DNA from: Bradyrhizobium sp. 186
GTDB lineage: Bacteria > Pseudomonadota > Alphaproteobacteria > Rhizobiales > Xanthobacteraceae
DNA: 64,000 nucleotides
Direction of reading: 5' to 3'
Assembly (NCBI RefSeq): GCF_023101685.1
Contig: NZ_CP082164.1
Span: 4,154,001 to 4,218,000, forward strand
In this document: positions 33,665 through 42,782 of the stretch, piece by piece
Numbering within the stretch: the first letter of the stretch is position 1
Layout: every line of letters begins with the position of its first letter
The notes under the pieces: generated by a model
Told to the model about the DNA's origin: nothing
Seen by the model: only the letters and a program-made list of their open reading frames with translations
Database searches by the model: none
Program-made: the position numbers and the translations under genes

Positions 33665-36046
33665 GTGCGCAACGAGCGAGAGTTTCCTTCTGGCAGGTCC
33701 AGGCAGGGCGTGGGCGCACGGCTGCCGCGGAAGGAAGACGATCGGCTGATGCGTGGCCGCGGCCAGTTCGTTGCCGACATTCGCCTCGCTGGCCTCCAGG
33801 ACGTCGCGTTCGTGCGCAGTCCGCTGGCGCATGCGCGAATCCGAGGCATCCACGTGCCCGAGCGCTACCGCGGCAGCGTATTTTCGGCAGCGGACCTCGT
33901 CGGCGTCAATCCGATCCGCGCGGTATCGGAACTTCCTGGCTTCAAGATTTCGGAACAGCCGGTATTGGCCACCGGCAAGGTGCGCCAGGTCGGCGAACTC
34001 GTCGCTATGTGTGTCGCACCAACGCGCGCCGAGGCGGAGGACATCGCGGCTGCCGTGATGCTCGACCTCGAGGAGCTGCCCGCCGTGTACGACATGCTGA
34101 AGGCGCGCGAGCCGGGCTCGGCCCTGGTGCATGAGCATTGGGGCGACAACGTCTTCCTCGAGACCAACTATGAGGTCGACATCTCCGCCGCGCTGGACGC
34201 GCCGATCAAGGTGACGCGCGAGATTTCGACCGCGCGGCAATGCATGTCGCCGCTCGAGGGCCGCGGCGTGGTCGCGACCTTCGACCGGCGGCTCGATCAG
34301 CTCACGCTGCATTCCGCGGCTCAGATGCCGCACATCACGCGCAGCGGTCTCGCCGAATGTCTTGGCATGGAGGAGGGCCGGATCCGCGTGATCTCGCCCG
34401 ATGTCGGCGGCGGATTCGGGCATAAAGGAATCTTGTTGCCCGAAGAGGTCTGCCTGTCCTGGCTGACGATGCGGCACGGCCATCCCGTGCGCTGGACCGA
34501 GGATCGCCGCGAGCATCTCGTTGCCAGCTCCAATTGCCGCGAGCACCATTACAGGATCACGGTCTATGCCGATCGGGACGGCACGTTGCGCGGCATCGAT
34601 TGCGAGGCGACCGTGGATTCCGGCGCCTATTCTTCCTATCCGTTCTCGGCCTGTCTCGAGGCCGCGCAGGTCGCGAGCATCCTGCCCGGCCCCTATCGGA
34701 TGCCGGCCTATCGCTGCCGCACCTTCTCGGTCGCCACCAACAAATGCCCGATTCTGCCCTATCGCGGTGTGGCGCGCACCGGCGTGTGCTTTGCGCTGGA
34801 ACTAATGCTCGACCTCGTGGCGATCGAAGCCGGTCTCGAGCCCGGCGACGTGCGGCTGCGCAACTTGGTGCGGCCGGAACAGATGCCGTTCGACAACATT
34901 ACGAAGAAGCATTTTGACAGCGGTGACTATCCCGAGGCGATGCGGCGCGCGCTGGCCGCGATCGACATCGACGGCATTCGCGCGCGCCAGCGTCGAGGGC
35001 ACGGCGACGCCGATAGCCGCCGGATCGGCGTCGGCGTCTCCATCTATTGCGAGCAGGCCGCGCACGGCACGTCGGTCTATTCCGGCTGGGGCATTCCGAT
35101 GGTGCCGGGCCATGAGCAGGCATCGGTACGGCTGACGCCGGACGGCCGCCTCGAGCTGCGCGTCGGCGTGCATTCGCACGGGCAGGGCATGGAGACGACG
35201 CTCGCCCAGGTCGCGCATGAGATGATGGGAATAGACGTCGCAAAGGTGCGTATTATCCTCGGCGACACCGCGATGACGCCTTATTCGACCGGCACCTGGG
35301 GCTCGCGCTCGATGGTCATGGCGGGCGGTGCGGTGGCGGCCGCCTGCCGCGAGCTCGGCGAACGTGCCAGGCGCATCGGCGCCAAACTGTTGCAGCATGA
35401 TCCGGCCTCGGTGGTGTTGCAGAACGGCGAGGTGCGCGGCGTCAATGGCAGCGTCAGCCTCCAGGCGATCGCTCACACCTGGTATCGCCGCCCGCAGGAT
35501 CTGCCGGCCGACGTCGATCCGGGCGGACTGGAAGTAACCCAGGGCTACAAGCCCGTCCGCGACAGCGGCACCTTCAGCTACGCCGCGCATGCCGCCGTCG
35601 TTGCGGTCGATCCCGATCTCGGCGAGGTCGAGATCCTCGATTACGTGATCGTCGAAGACGGCGGCGTGCTGGTCAACCCGATGGTCGTCGACGGCCAGAT
35701 CTATGGCGGTCTCGCCCAGGGGATCGGCACCGCGCTCTACGAGGAAATGCCGTTCGATGCGTCCGGCCAGCCGCTGGCGACGACGCTGGCCGACTATCTG
35801 CTTCCCGGCGCGACCGAGGTTCCGGCGGCGCGGATCGACCACATGGAGACGCCATCGCCCTACACGCAGTTCGGCGTGAAAGGTATCGGCGAGGGCGGCG
35901 CGATTGCGCCGCCTGCCGCGATCGCCAACGCCGTCAACGATGCGCTGCGGCCGCTCGGCGTCGAGATGATGCAGTCGCCGATCACGCCACGTCGCGTGGT
36001 TGAGGCCGTGCTGGCCGCGCGCGCCGCCGAAAGGACCGCGGCATGA
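33665..36046 (+). CDS. Molybdenum hydroxylase large subunit (xanthine dehydrogenase/CoxL family)
   Basis: A 793-residue molybdopterin-binding subunit. It begins GVGARLPRKEDDRLMRGRGQFVADI; VSPDVGGGFGHKG-type binding (ISPDVGGGFGHKG), HSHGQGMETTLAQVA and the catalytic glutamate in KGIGEGGAI are present. The loop reads ILPYRGVARTG, not AYRCSFR, so it is not form I CO dehydrogenase. Such enzymes hydroxylate C-H bonds next to ring nitrogens or in aldehydes. The GTG at 33665 has AGGAGG 7 bases upstream and is preferred to the GTG at 33647. It overlaps the FAD-subunit gene by 4 bases. Confidence 0.92.
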   Translation: MRNEREFPSGRSRQGVGARLPRKEDDRLMRGRGQFVADIRLAGLQDVAFVRSPLAHARIRGIHVPERYRGSVFSAADLVGVNPIRAVSELPGFKISEQPVLATGKVRQVGELVAMCVAPTRAEAEDIAAAVMLDLEELPAVYDMLKAREPGSALVHEHWGDNVFLETNYEVDISAALDAPIKVTREISTARQCMSPLEGRGVVATFDRRLDQLTLHSAAQMPHITRSGLAECLGMEEGRIRVISPDVGGGFGHKGILLPEEVCLSWLTMRHGHPVRWTEDRREHLVASSNCREHHYRITVYADRDGTLRGIDCEATVDSGAYSSYPFSACLEAAQVASILPGPYRMPAYRCRTFSVATNKCPILPYRGVARTGVCFALELMLDLVAIEAGLEPGDVRLRNLVRPEQMPFDNITKKHFDSGDYPEAMRRALAAIDIDGIRARQRRGHGDADSRRIGVGVSIYCEQAAHGTSVYSGWGIPMVPGHEQASVRLTPDGRLELRVGVHSHGQGMETTLAQVAHEMMGIDVAKVRIILGDTAMTPYSTGTWGSRSMVMAGGAVAAACRELGERARRIGAKLLQHDPASVVLQNGEVRGVNGSVSLQAIAHTWYRRPQDLPADVDPGGLEVTQGYKPVRDSGTFSYAAHAAVVAVDPDLGEVEILDYVIVEDGGVLVNPMVVDGQIYGGLAQGIGTALYEEMPFDASGQPLATTLADYLLPGATEVPAARIDHMETPSPYTQFGVKGIGEGGAIAPPAAIANAVNDALRPLGVEMMQSPITPRRVVEAVLAARAAERTAA

Positions 36047-36879
36047 AACCCGCGCCGTTCGGCTATGAGCGTCCACGCGACCTCAACGCGGCGCTGTCGA
36101 TGCTTGCAGCGGCGAACGGATCGGCGAAGATCATCGCGGGCGGCCAGTCGCTCGGGCCGATGCTGAACTTGCGGCTGGTGCAGCCGGAACTGGTCGTCGA
36201 TATCTCCGGCCTTGCCGACCTCAAGCAGGCGGAGTTTTGCGGCGACGAGCTCGTGCTCGGGGCCTTGATCACGCATGCCGATATCGAGGATGGACGCACG
36301 CCCGATGTGACGCGTGGCGCCATGCGCGGCGTTGCCGCCAACATCGCCTATCGCGCGGTGCGCAACCGCGGCACGATCGGCGGCTCGCTCAGCCATGCCG
36401 ATCCCGCCGCGGACTGGGTCTCGGCGCTCGCGGCTCTGGGGGCGCGGTTGACGCTGCGCAGCCTCGCCGGCGCACGCACGCTGGCCATCGAGGCGTTCGT
36501 CGTTGGCGCCCTCGAATCGGCGCTGCACGCCGGTGAGATCGTCGAGGCCATCCGCGTGCCGGCGCGATCGGTCTCGGCGCATTGGGGCTATGCCAAGAGC
36601 TGCCGCAAGACCGGCGAGTTTGCCCATGCCATCGGCGCGGTCCTGGTCGATCCGACCGGCGCCACGGCCCGCGTCGTGATCGGTGCGATCGACACGGCGC
36701 CGATCGTCGTGACCGATGCAGCGGAGCTATTCGGCGGGCGGGTCGCCGCCGATTACAAGCAGCGTTTTGACGCCCGTGTCGCGGATGTTCTCCTTGCGAA
36801 GGCGGGCATCAGTGACGCCGTACAACGTCATATCCATGTCAGCGTGTTGAAGCGCGCCGTTGAAGAGGCCGCCGCATGA
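36043..36879 (+). CDS. Molybdenum hydroxylase FAD-binding subunit (CoxM family)
   Basis: A 278-residue medium subunit. AGGQSLGPMLNLRL and RNRGTIGGSLSHADPAAD are the two FAD-binding signatures. It passes electrons from the iron-sulfur subunit to an acceptor. It overlaps both neighbours by 4 bases (ATGA), so the three subunits are made together as a heterotrimer. Confidence 0.93.
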   Translation: MKPAPFGYERPRDLNAALSMLAAANGSAKIIAGGQSLGPMLNLRLVQPELVVDISGLADLKQAEFCGDELVLGALITHADIEDGRTPDVTRGAMRGVAANIAYRAVRNRGTIGGSLSHADPAADWVSALAALGARLTLRSLAGARTLAIEAFVVGALESALHAGEIVEAIRVPARSVSAHWGYAKSCRKTGEFAHAIGAVLVDPTGATARVVIGAIDTAPIVVTDAAELFGGRVAADYKQRFDARVADVLLAKAGISDAVQRHIHVSVLKRAVEEAAA

Positions 36880-38081
36880 ACATCATCGCCCTCAACGTCA
36901 ACCGTCGTGCGGTGGAGGTGCTGGCGGAGCCGCGCACCAGTCTTGCCGATTTCGTCCGCGACAAGCTCGACCTGACCGGCACGCATCTGGGCTGCGAGCA
37001 CGGCGTTTGCGGCGCTTGCACCGTGCTGCTCGACGGCGTGCCGGCGCGCTCCTGCATCACCTATGCCGTGGCCTGCCAGGGCGCCGACATCACCACGATC
37101 GAAGGCCTCGACGAGGACGAGGTCACGGCCGAGCTACGTGCCGCCTTCACCCGGGAGCATGCTTTGCAATGCGGCTATTGCACCCCGGGGATGCTGGTGT
37201 CGGCGCGCGACCTGGTGCTGCGTCTGCCGGATGGCGACGAGCGCCGAATCCGCGTCGGCCTGAGCGGTAATCTCTGCCGCTGCACCGGCTATGTCGGAAT
37301 CGTGCGGGCGGTGCAGTCCGTGATCGAGGCCCGGCGCGCGCGCAATATCGCGCCGCAAGCCGGCGGTGGTCGGAGCTGCCTTGGCCCCGCGGGCTCGGGG
37401 CGAGCCGCACCCGGTCGAAACGAGCAGCCGCTTCGGCTCGCGCGGCAGGAGTTCGCGCCGGCATTGGACGGTGTCGCCCCGGGCGTCATTCCGGACTTCA
37501 CCCCTGCAACTGTTCTGGAGCAGCGCTTCACGCTGCCGCATGCGCCGGCGAAGGTGTTTGCGATGTTCGATGATATCGTGGGCGTCGCAGCCTGCCTGCC
37601 CGGCGTGTCGCTGACGGCGCCACCGAGCCCGGAGCGCGTTGTAGGCGCGATCCGCGTCAGGCTCGGGCCGATCGCGGCGGCCTTCGAGGGGGCCGCGCGC
37701 GTCGAACGCGATCCTGCGACGCTCTCAGGCCGCATCATTGGCATCGGCACCGACCGGCGCAGCCACTCGGCGACGCAGGGAGAAATCCGCTATCGCCTCG
37801 TGCCGGTCGATGATGGCACGGCGACCGCGGTCGAACTGTCGATCGGCTACACGCTCACGGGAATGCTGGCCCAGGTCGGTCGTCCCGACCTGGTGCGCGA
37901 TCTCGCCAGACGTCTGATTGCGGACTTCGCCGGCAATCTCGACCGCCACATGTCGGGTGCGCCGCTGCGCGAGGTGGCTCCGGCGGAGCTCAGCGGCTTG
38001 TCGATCATCTTCGATGTCTTGCGCGCCCGGGTCGCGCGCGTCTTTGGCCGCTTCTTCGCCAGCCGGGGCGGAGCGGGATGA
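36876..38081 (+). CDS. Molybdenum hydroxylase 2Fe-2S subunit fused to a CoxG-type SRPBCC domain
   Basis: A 401-residue fusion. Residues 1-155 are the small subunit: plant-type cluster C40, C45, C48, C60 and the second cluster C99, C102, C134, C136 (CGYCTPGML, GNLCRCTGY). After a linker of about 45 residues, residues about 205-375 form a CoxG/SRPBCC domain (FTLPHAPAKVFAMFDDIVGV, LPGVSLTAPPS). In carboxydotrophs CoxG is a separate protein that anchors or matures CO dehydrogenase. Fusion suggests membrane recruitment of the hydroxylase. It overlaps the FAD subunit gene by 4 bases. Confidence 0.9.
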   Translation: MNIIALNVNRRAVEVLAEPRTSLADFVRDKLDLTGTHLGCEHGVCGACTVLLDGVPARSCITYAVACQGADITTIEGLDEDEVTAELRAAFTREHALQCGYCTPGMLVSARDLVLRLPDGDERRIRVGLSGNLCRCTGYVGIVRAVQSVIEARRARNIAPQAGGGRSCLGPAGSGRAAPGRNEQPLRLARQEFAPALDGVAPGVIPDFTPATVLEQRFTLPHAPAKVFAMFDDIVGVAACLPGVSLTAPPSPERVVGAIRVRLGPIAAAFEGAARVERDPATLSGRIIGIGTDRRSHSATQGEIRYRLVPVDDGTATAVELSIGYTLTGMLAQVGRPDLVRDLARRLIADFAGNLDRHMSGAPLREVAPAELSGLSIIFDVLRARVARVFGRFFASRGGAG

Positions 38082-38162
38082 CGGATCGGCGCGTTCGCGC
38101 AGCGCGGAGCGACGAAGCTTGGACTGCCTAGGGATCAACAGCGTGGGATTTGGAGAGACAGA

Positions 38163-39317
38163 ATGACACGAGCACTCGGACTTGTTCCGGCAGTCGCGCT
38201 GGCGGCAGCCCTGTTCGGTAGCGCGGCGGAGGCGCAGACCATCAAGATCGGCATCAACGAACCGCTCACCGGCGCGTTCGCGGCGTCCGGCACCTACGTC
38301 GTCAATGGTGCCAAGATCGCGGCCGACGAGATCAACGCCAAGGGCGGTGTTCTCGGTAAGAAGATCGAGCTCGTGATCGAGGACAACAAGAGCAACCCGA
38401 CCGAAGCGGCCGCCGTTGCGGAGAAGCTCATCACCAGCGACAAGGTGCCGGTCCTGATGGGCGCCTGGGGCTCGAGCCTGACGCTGGCCGTGATGCCGAA
38501 GCTGATGGAATATGAGACGGCGATGGTGGTGGAGACCTCGTCCTCGGGCAAGATCACGACGACCGGCAATCCCTTCATCTTCCGCATCTCGCCGCCCTCG
38601 GCGGTCGAGGCCGCCGCGTTCAAGGGGATCGTCGACAAGCTCGCTCTGAAGAAGGTCGACTTCCTCGTCATCAACAACGACTGGGGCCGTGGCACCGCCG
38701 AGGACTTCAGCAAGATGATGAAGGACAAGGGCATCAGCATCGGCCTTGTCGAAACCATGGACCAGGGCGCGCAGGACATGAGCGCCCAGCTTTCCAAGAT
38801 CAAGAGCTCGGATTCCGAGACGGTCATCGTCACGACCGCGGTCGACCAACTGACGCTGATCTTCAAGCAGGCCGCGGCGCTGGGGCTGAAGAAGCGCATC
38901 ATCACCACCGGTGGATCGCAGAATCCGGACCAGATCATCGAGCAGGCCGGAGCCGCCGCCAACGGCACCATGCACCTGACCACCTTCCTGCCGTGGTTCC
39001 CCGACAAGACGCCGAATCCGGAAGCGACCAACTATTTCATCTCCGAATGGAAGAAGCGCGGCTTCGAGTTCGCCGGCTGCACCGAGAGCTTCCGCGGCTA
39101 TGACGGCATCCGCACTGCGGCGGCCGCGATCGAGAAGGCGGGCAAGGCCGAGCCCGCGGCGATCAAGGCGGCGTTCTGGGACATCAAGGTGAAGGGGCTC
39201 AACGGCGACATCGTATTCCGCAAGTCCGGTCCCGAAGGCAAGGAGAGCGGGCAGAGCCAGCCGAACGTCTATCTCATCGAGATCAACGACGGCAAGGTCG
39301 AGATGAAGACGCTCTGA
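38163..39317 (+). CDS. ABC transporter substrate-binding protein (LivK-like, Peripla_BP_6)
   Basis: A 384-residue periplasmic protein with a signal peptide (LVPAVALAAALFGSAAEAQ). The mature start IKIGINEPLTGAFAASGTYV is typical of HAAT binding proteins; ETSSSGKITTTGNPFIFRIS and VINNDWGRGTAEDFSKMM are conserved inner blocks. GGAGA precedes the ATG. It follows the hydroxylase genes by 81 bases and leads a full Liv-type importer, which probably delivers the hydroxylase substrate or a related compound. Confidence 0.92.
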   Translation: MTRALGLVPAVALAAALFGSAAEAQTIKIGINEPLTGAFAASGTYVVNGAKIAADEINAKGGVLGKKIELVIEDNKSNPTEAAAVAEKLITSDKVPVLMGAWGSSLTLAVMPKLMEYETAMVVETSSSGKITTTGNPFIFRISPPSAVEAAAFKGIVDKLALKKVDFLVINNDWGRGTAEDFSKMMKDKGISIGLVETMDQGAQDMSAQLSKIKSSDSETVIVTTAVDQLTLIFKQAAALGLKKRIITTGGSQNPDQIIEQAGAAANGTMHLTTFLPWFPDKTPNPEATNYFISEWKKRGFEFAGCTESFRGYDGIRTAAAAIEKAGKAEPAAIKAAFWDIKVKGLNGDIVFRKSGPEGKESGQSQPNVYLIEINDGKVEMKTL

Positions 39318-39333
39318 CGTCGACCAATCCCGG

Positions 39334-39360
39334 GCGAGGGCGGCGCATGGCGGCCCTCGC
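39334..39360 (+). terminator. Intercistronic hairpin after the binding-protein gene
   Basis: GCGAGGGC (39334-39341) pairs with GCCCTCGC (39353-39360), loop of 11 bases. There is no T-run and the permease gene starts 27 bases later. It probably stabilises the upstream message or partly attenuates, giving excess binding protein over permease. Confidence 0.5.
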
Positions 39361-39387
39361 TCATATACGGGTCAGTCAGGAATAGCC

Positions 39388-40260
39388 TTGAGCGAATTTC
39401 TTCAGCATCTGGTCAACATGCTCGTGCTCGGCGGCACCTATGCGCTGCTCGGCATCGGGCTCACGCTGATCTTCGGCATCATGAACGTGGTCAACTTCAC
39501 GCATGGCGTGCTGTACACGTTCGGCGCCTACATCATGTTCATCGTGGTGCAACAGCTCGGACTGAACTTCTTCCTCGCGCTGCCCGTCGCCGTGCTGGCC
39601 GGGTGGCTGCTAGGTGCGGCCATCGAGCTGACGTTGTTGCGGCCCCTGCGGGGCTCCGACATCGACACCACGATGCTGGTGATGATCGGGGCCTGGATCG
39701 CGATGCAGTCGGGCACGTTGTGGATCTGGGGCGGCGTCGCGAAATCGGTGGCAACGCCGTTTCCGGAGGCCCCCCTGGTGCTCGGACCGGTTTCGGTGTC
39801 CTGGCTGCGCCTGTTCGTGCTGGCGGCGGCGGCATTCTTGATCCTGGTCACGTATCTCCTGATCAACCGGACCCGACTTGGCCGTGCAATGAGGGCAACG
39901 TTTCAGGATCACGACACGGCATCGCTGATGGGGGTCAATGTCGACCTGATCTACACCTCGACCTTCGCGATCGGCTCCAGTCTTGCAGCTGCCGCAGGCG
40001 CGCTGCTCGGGCCGGTTTACGTGATCTTTCCGCAGATGGGCGATCTTGCCGCTGTCAAGGCCTTCGCCATCGTCATCCTCGGCGGCCTCGGCAACATCAC
40101 TGGAGCGGTCATCGGCGGCTTCATCCTGGCTTTGGCCGAGGAGCTTGGCGCCGGCTATGTCTCCTCCGGTTATCGTGACGCCATGGGCTTTGTGATCATC
40201 ATCGCGGTTCTGATCTTCAAGCCAACCGGCCTGTTCGCGCGCGCGGAGCGCGTCGGATGA
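39388..40260 (+). CDS. livH: Branched-chain-type ABC transporter permease (LivH)
   Basis: A 290-residue membrane permease. The N-terminus LGIGLTLIFGIMNVVNFTHG is the LivH signature and VILGGLGNITGAVIGGFILA the coupling region. Start is a TTG at 39388 supported by AGGA 8 bases upstream; an ATG at 39418 is the shorter alternative. It overlaps livM by four bases. Confidence 0.92.
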   Translation: MSEFLQHLVNMLVLGGTYALLGIGLTLIFGIMNVVNFTHGVLYTFGAYIMFIVVQQLGLNFFLALPVAVLAGWLLGAAIELTLLRPLRGSDIDTTMLVMIGAWIAMQSGTLWIWGGVAKSVATPFPEAPLVLGPVSVSWLRLFVLAAAAFLILVTYLLINRTRLGRAMRATFQDHDTASLMGVNVDLIYTSTFAIGSSLAAAAGALLGPVYVIFPQMGDLAAVKAFAIVILGGLGNITGAVIGGFILALAEELGAGYVSSGYRDAMGFVIIIAVLIFKPTGLFARAERVG

Positions 40261-41303
40261 GGGCAGCTGTAACGATCTTCGCGGTCGCAGCACTTGCCTC
40301 GGTGCCGCTCTGGCTGCGTGATCCCTATCTCCTGAACGCGCTGATCACGACCGGAATCTTCGTCATCGGCGCGATGAGTCTCAATCTGCTGCTCGGCTTC
40401 ACCGGCCAACTGAGCCTCGGTCACATCGCCTTCTTCGGCATCGGCGCCTATGTCAGCGCGCTGACATCGCTCGGCTTCGAAATCGGACTGCCCGGGGGCT
40501 TCCGGCTGGTTCATGAGCCCTGGCCGCCGATCCTGGGATTCGTGCTCGCGATCCTGATCGCCGGATCGTGCGGCTATTTCGTCGGGCTGCTCTCATTCCG
40601 TGTCCGTGGTGCTTATTTCGTCATCGTGACGATCTCCTTTGCCGAGGTCGTCCGGCTGGTCGCGTTGAATTGGGTCGAGCTGACGCAAGGCCCGTTGGCA
40701 CTGACCAACATTCCCTCGATTGCGCTCCCTTTGGCTGGCCTTGGCGAGCTGACACTGCGCACCAAGATGCAGAACTATTACCTCGTGCTGGTCGTGGGGC
40801 TGATCGCCTATCTCCTGATCGCGCGCCTCGTTCATTCGCATTTCGGCCGGGCGATGCGCGGGCTGATGGAGAACGAAACGCTGGCAGTCTCGGTCGGCAT
40901 CGACGTGACCAGGACGCTGACGCTGGCAGCGGTGATATCGGCCGCGATCGCAGGCGCAGCCGGCAGCCTCTATGCCCACTATATCCGGATCATCGATCCC
41001 GAGGTGTTTGCCTTCATCAACACCGTCACCATGGTGATCATGGTCGTCAGTGGCGGCAAGGGCTCGCTGGTCGGCCCCGTCGTCGGCGGCCTGATCTTCG
41101 GGCTGCTGCCGGTCGCGCTGCGTCCGATCATGGCACCTGAAGCGCAGTGGATTGCCTATGGCGGCGCGCTGATCGCCATTCTGTTCGTGCTGCCGCGCGG
41201 CATCGTGCCGTCGCTCGCCCAGCGCTTTGCCGGGAGACGGAGCGGGAAGACGGCGCTGGCGCCGATCGGGCTCACCGACACCGGTGTCAAGGAGCGCGTG
41301 TGA
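40257..41303 (+). CDS. livM: Branched-chain-type ABC transporter permease (LivM)
   Basis: A 348-residue permease partner. LLLGFTGQLSLGHIAFFGIG and VVSGGKGSLVGPVVGGLIFG are LivM landmarks. The start overlaps livH (ATGA) and its stop overlaps the livG ATG by one base, so the operon is tightly coupled. With livH it gives the split form of the channel, in contrast to the fused version at 20115. Confidence 0.93.
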   Translation: MRAAVTIFAVAALASVPLWLRDPYLLNALITTGIFVIGAMSLNLLLGFTGQLSLGHIAFFGIGAYVSALTSLGFEIGLPGGFRLVHEPWPPILGFVLAILIAGSCGYFVGLLSFRVRGAYFVIVTISFAEVVRLVALNWVELTQGPLALTNIPSIALPLAGLGELTLRTKMQNYYLVLVVGLIAYLLIARLVHSHFGRAMRGLMENETLAVSVGIDVTRTLTLAAVISAAIAGAAGSLYAHYIRIIDPEVFAFINTVTMVIMVVSGGKGSLVGPVVGGLIFGLLPVALRPIMAPEAQWIAYGGALIAILFVLPRGIVPSLAQRFAGRRSGKTALAPIGLTDTGVKERV

Positions 41304-42085
41304 TGACGGTGAGCGCCGTTGCCATGACGATCGAGCAGGTTGCGGTGCGCTTCGGCGGGTTGGTCGCGATCTCCGACATGAGCTTCACGGTGGGGGAGGG
41401 CGAGATCGTCAGTCTGATCGGGCCCAACGGCGCCGGCAAGACTACGGCATTCAACGTCATGACCGGTTTCCTGGAGCCCAGCGCAGGGCGCGTCACCTAT
41501 CGCGACACCACGCTCAACGGATTGAAGCCGCATCAGATCGCGGATCTCGGCCTGATCCGGACGTTCCAACGCACCAGTGTTTTTCCCAATGACACGCTCT
41601 ACGACAATCTCCTGATCGGGTTGCATCGTCAGGGCAAGGTCCGGCTGGTCGATGCGATTCTCGGACTGCCGCGTGCGCGCGCCGCGGAGCGCAAGCTGCG
41701 ACGGCGCGCAGGCGAGCTGATTGAATGGGTTGGCCTCGAACGCCGCGCCCACGATCCGGCCGGGTCGCTTTCCTATGGCGAGCAGCGTCTGGTCGGCGTC
41801 GCGCTGGCGCTCGCTGCGGAACCCTCGATGCTCCTGCTGGACGAACCAGTCTCGGGCATGAATGCTTCGGAGACGCACCGGTTCGTCGAGCTCATCCGAG
41901 GCATCCGCGACCGCGGCATCACGATCCTGCTGGTCGAGCACGACATGCCGATGGTGATGACTGTCTCGGACCGCATCGTGGTGCTGAACTACGGCCGCAT
42001 CATCGCCGAGGGGACGCCCGAAGTGATCCGCAACGATCCGGCCGTGATCGAGGCCTATCTCGGACATGGGGCGGGGCGTGCTTGA
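41303..42085 (+). CDS. livG: Branched-chain-type ABC transporter ATP-binding protein (LivG)
   Basis: A 260-residue ATPase. Walker A is IGPNGAGKTT, the signature LSYGEQRLVGVALAL, Walker B LLLDEPVSGMN and the H-loop LVEHDMPMV. The ATG at 41303 shares its A with the livM stop and has AAGGAG about 9 bases upstream; earlier in-frame codons lie over livM in another phase. It overlaps livF by 20 bases. Confidence 0.93.
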   Translation: MTVSAVAMTIEQVAVRFGGLVAISDMSFTVGEGEIVSLIGPNGAGKTTAFNVMTGFLEPSAGRVTYRDTTLNGLKPHQIADLGLIRTFQRTSVFPNDTLYDNLLIGLHRQGKVRLVDAILGLPRARAAERKLRRRAGELIEWVGLERRAHDPAGSLSYGEQRLVGVALALAAEPSMLLLDEPVSGMNASETHRFVELIRGIRDRGITILLVEHDMPMVMTVSDRIVVLNYGRIIAEGTPEVIRNDPAVIEAYLGHGAGRA

Positions 42086-42782
42086 GATCCGCGACATGGT
42101 GTGCGGCTATGGCGGCGTCACCGCGCTGCGCGGCATTTCGCTCGACGTGAAGGCCGGCCAGTTGGTTGCGCTGATCGGCGCCAATGGCGCCGGCAAAAGC
42201 ACGACGCTGCGCGCGATTTCCGGACTGGTGCCGCCGCGCTCTGGGCAGATGCGTTTCGAGGGCCTCGACATCACGGGAGCCAAGCCGCCACGCGTCCTGG
42301 CGAGCGGGATCGCGCATTGCCCGGAAGGGCGGCGGGTGTTTCCGCACATGAGTGTCGAGGAAAATCTCGACATGGGAGCTTACTTGCGGAGCGGTTCCGG
42401 CGAGATCGCGGCCGATCGCGATCGCATCTACGCGGAATTTCCGCGGCTTGCTGAGCGGCGCCGGCAGGCGGCCGGCACGCTGTCCGGCGGGGAGCAGCAG
42501 ATGCTCGCGATCGGGCGTGCGCTGATGTCGCGGCCGCGGCTGATCATGTTCGATGAGCCATCGCTCGGGCTGGCCCCCAACATCGTCGAGCGGACCTTTG
42601 CGATTATCCGCCGCATTCGCGATACCGGCACCACGGTGCTCCTGGTCGAGCAGAACGCGTTCGCCGCGCTCGAGATGTGCGATCATGCCTACCTGCTCGA
42701 GAACGGCCGCATCGTGCTGTCCGGGGCCGGCGCTGAGCTGATCGAGAACGAACATGTGCGGAAGGCCTATCTTGGTGGATGA
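42066..42782 (+). CDS. livF: Branched-chain-type ABC transporter ATP-binding protein (LivF)
   Basis: A 238-residue ATPase. Walker A IGANGAGKSTT, signature LSGGEQQMLAIGRAL, Walker B MFDEPSLGLAP and H-loop LVEQNAFAA are canonical. The ATG at 42066 overlaps livG by 20 bases; a GTG at 42078 is possible. The Rieske gene starts within its last codons. Confidence 0.92.
   Translation: MGRGVLEIRDMVCGYGGVTALRGISLDVKAGQLVALIGANGAGKSTTLRAISGLVPPRSGQMRFEGLDITGAKPPRVLASGIAHCPEGRRVFPHMSVEENLDMGAYLRSGSGEIAADRDRIYAEFPRLAERRRQAAGTLSGGEQQMLAIGRALMSRPRLIMFDEPSLGLAPNIVERTFAIIRRIRDTGTTVLLVEQNAFAALEMCDHAYLLENGRIVLSGAGAELIENEHVRKAYLGG

Noticed and set aside
32237..34549. A 770-codon open frame on the minus strand.
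   Set aside because: It lies antisense to the amidohydrolase and molybdenum hydroxylase genes, has an amino acid make-up rich in Arg, His and Asp with no family resemblance, and is a normal by-product of high-GC third positions.
33665..38081. Aerobic CO dehydrogenase (coxMSL).
   Set aside because: The subunit set and CoxG domain fit, but the large-subunit loop is PYRGVARTG rather than AYRCSFR, the gene order is L-M-S and CoxD/E/F genes are absent.
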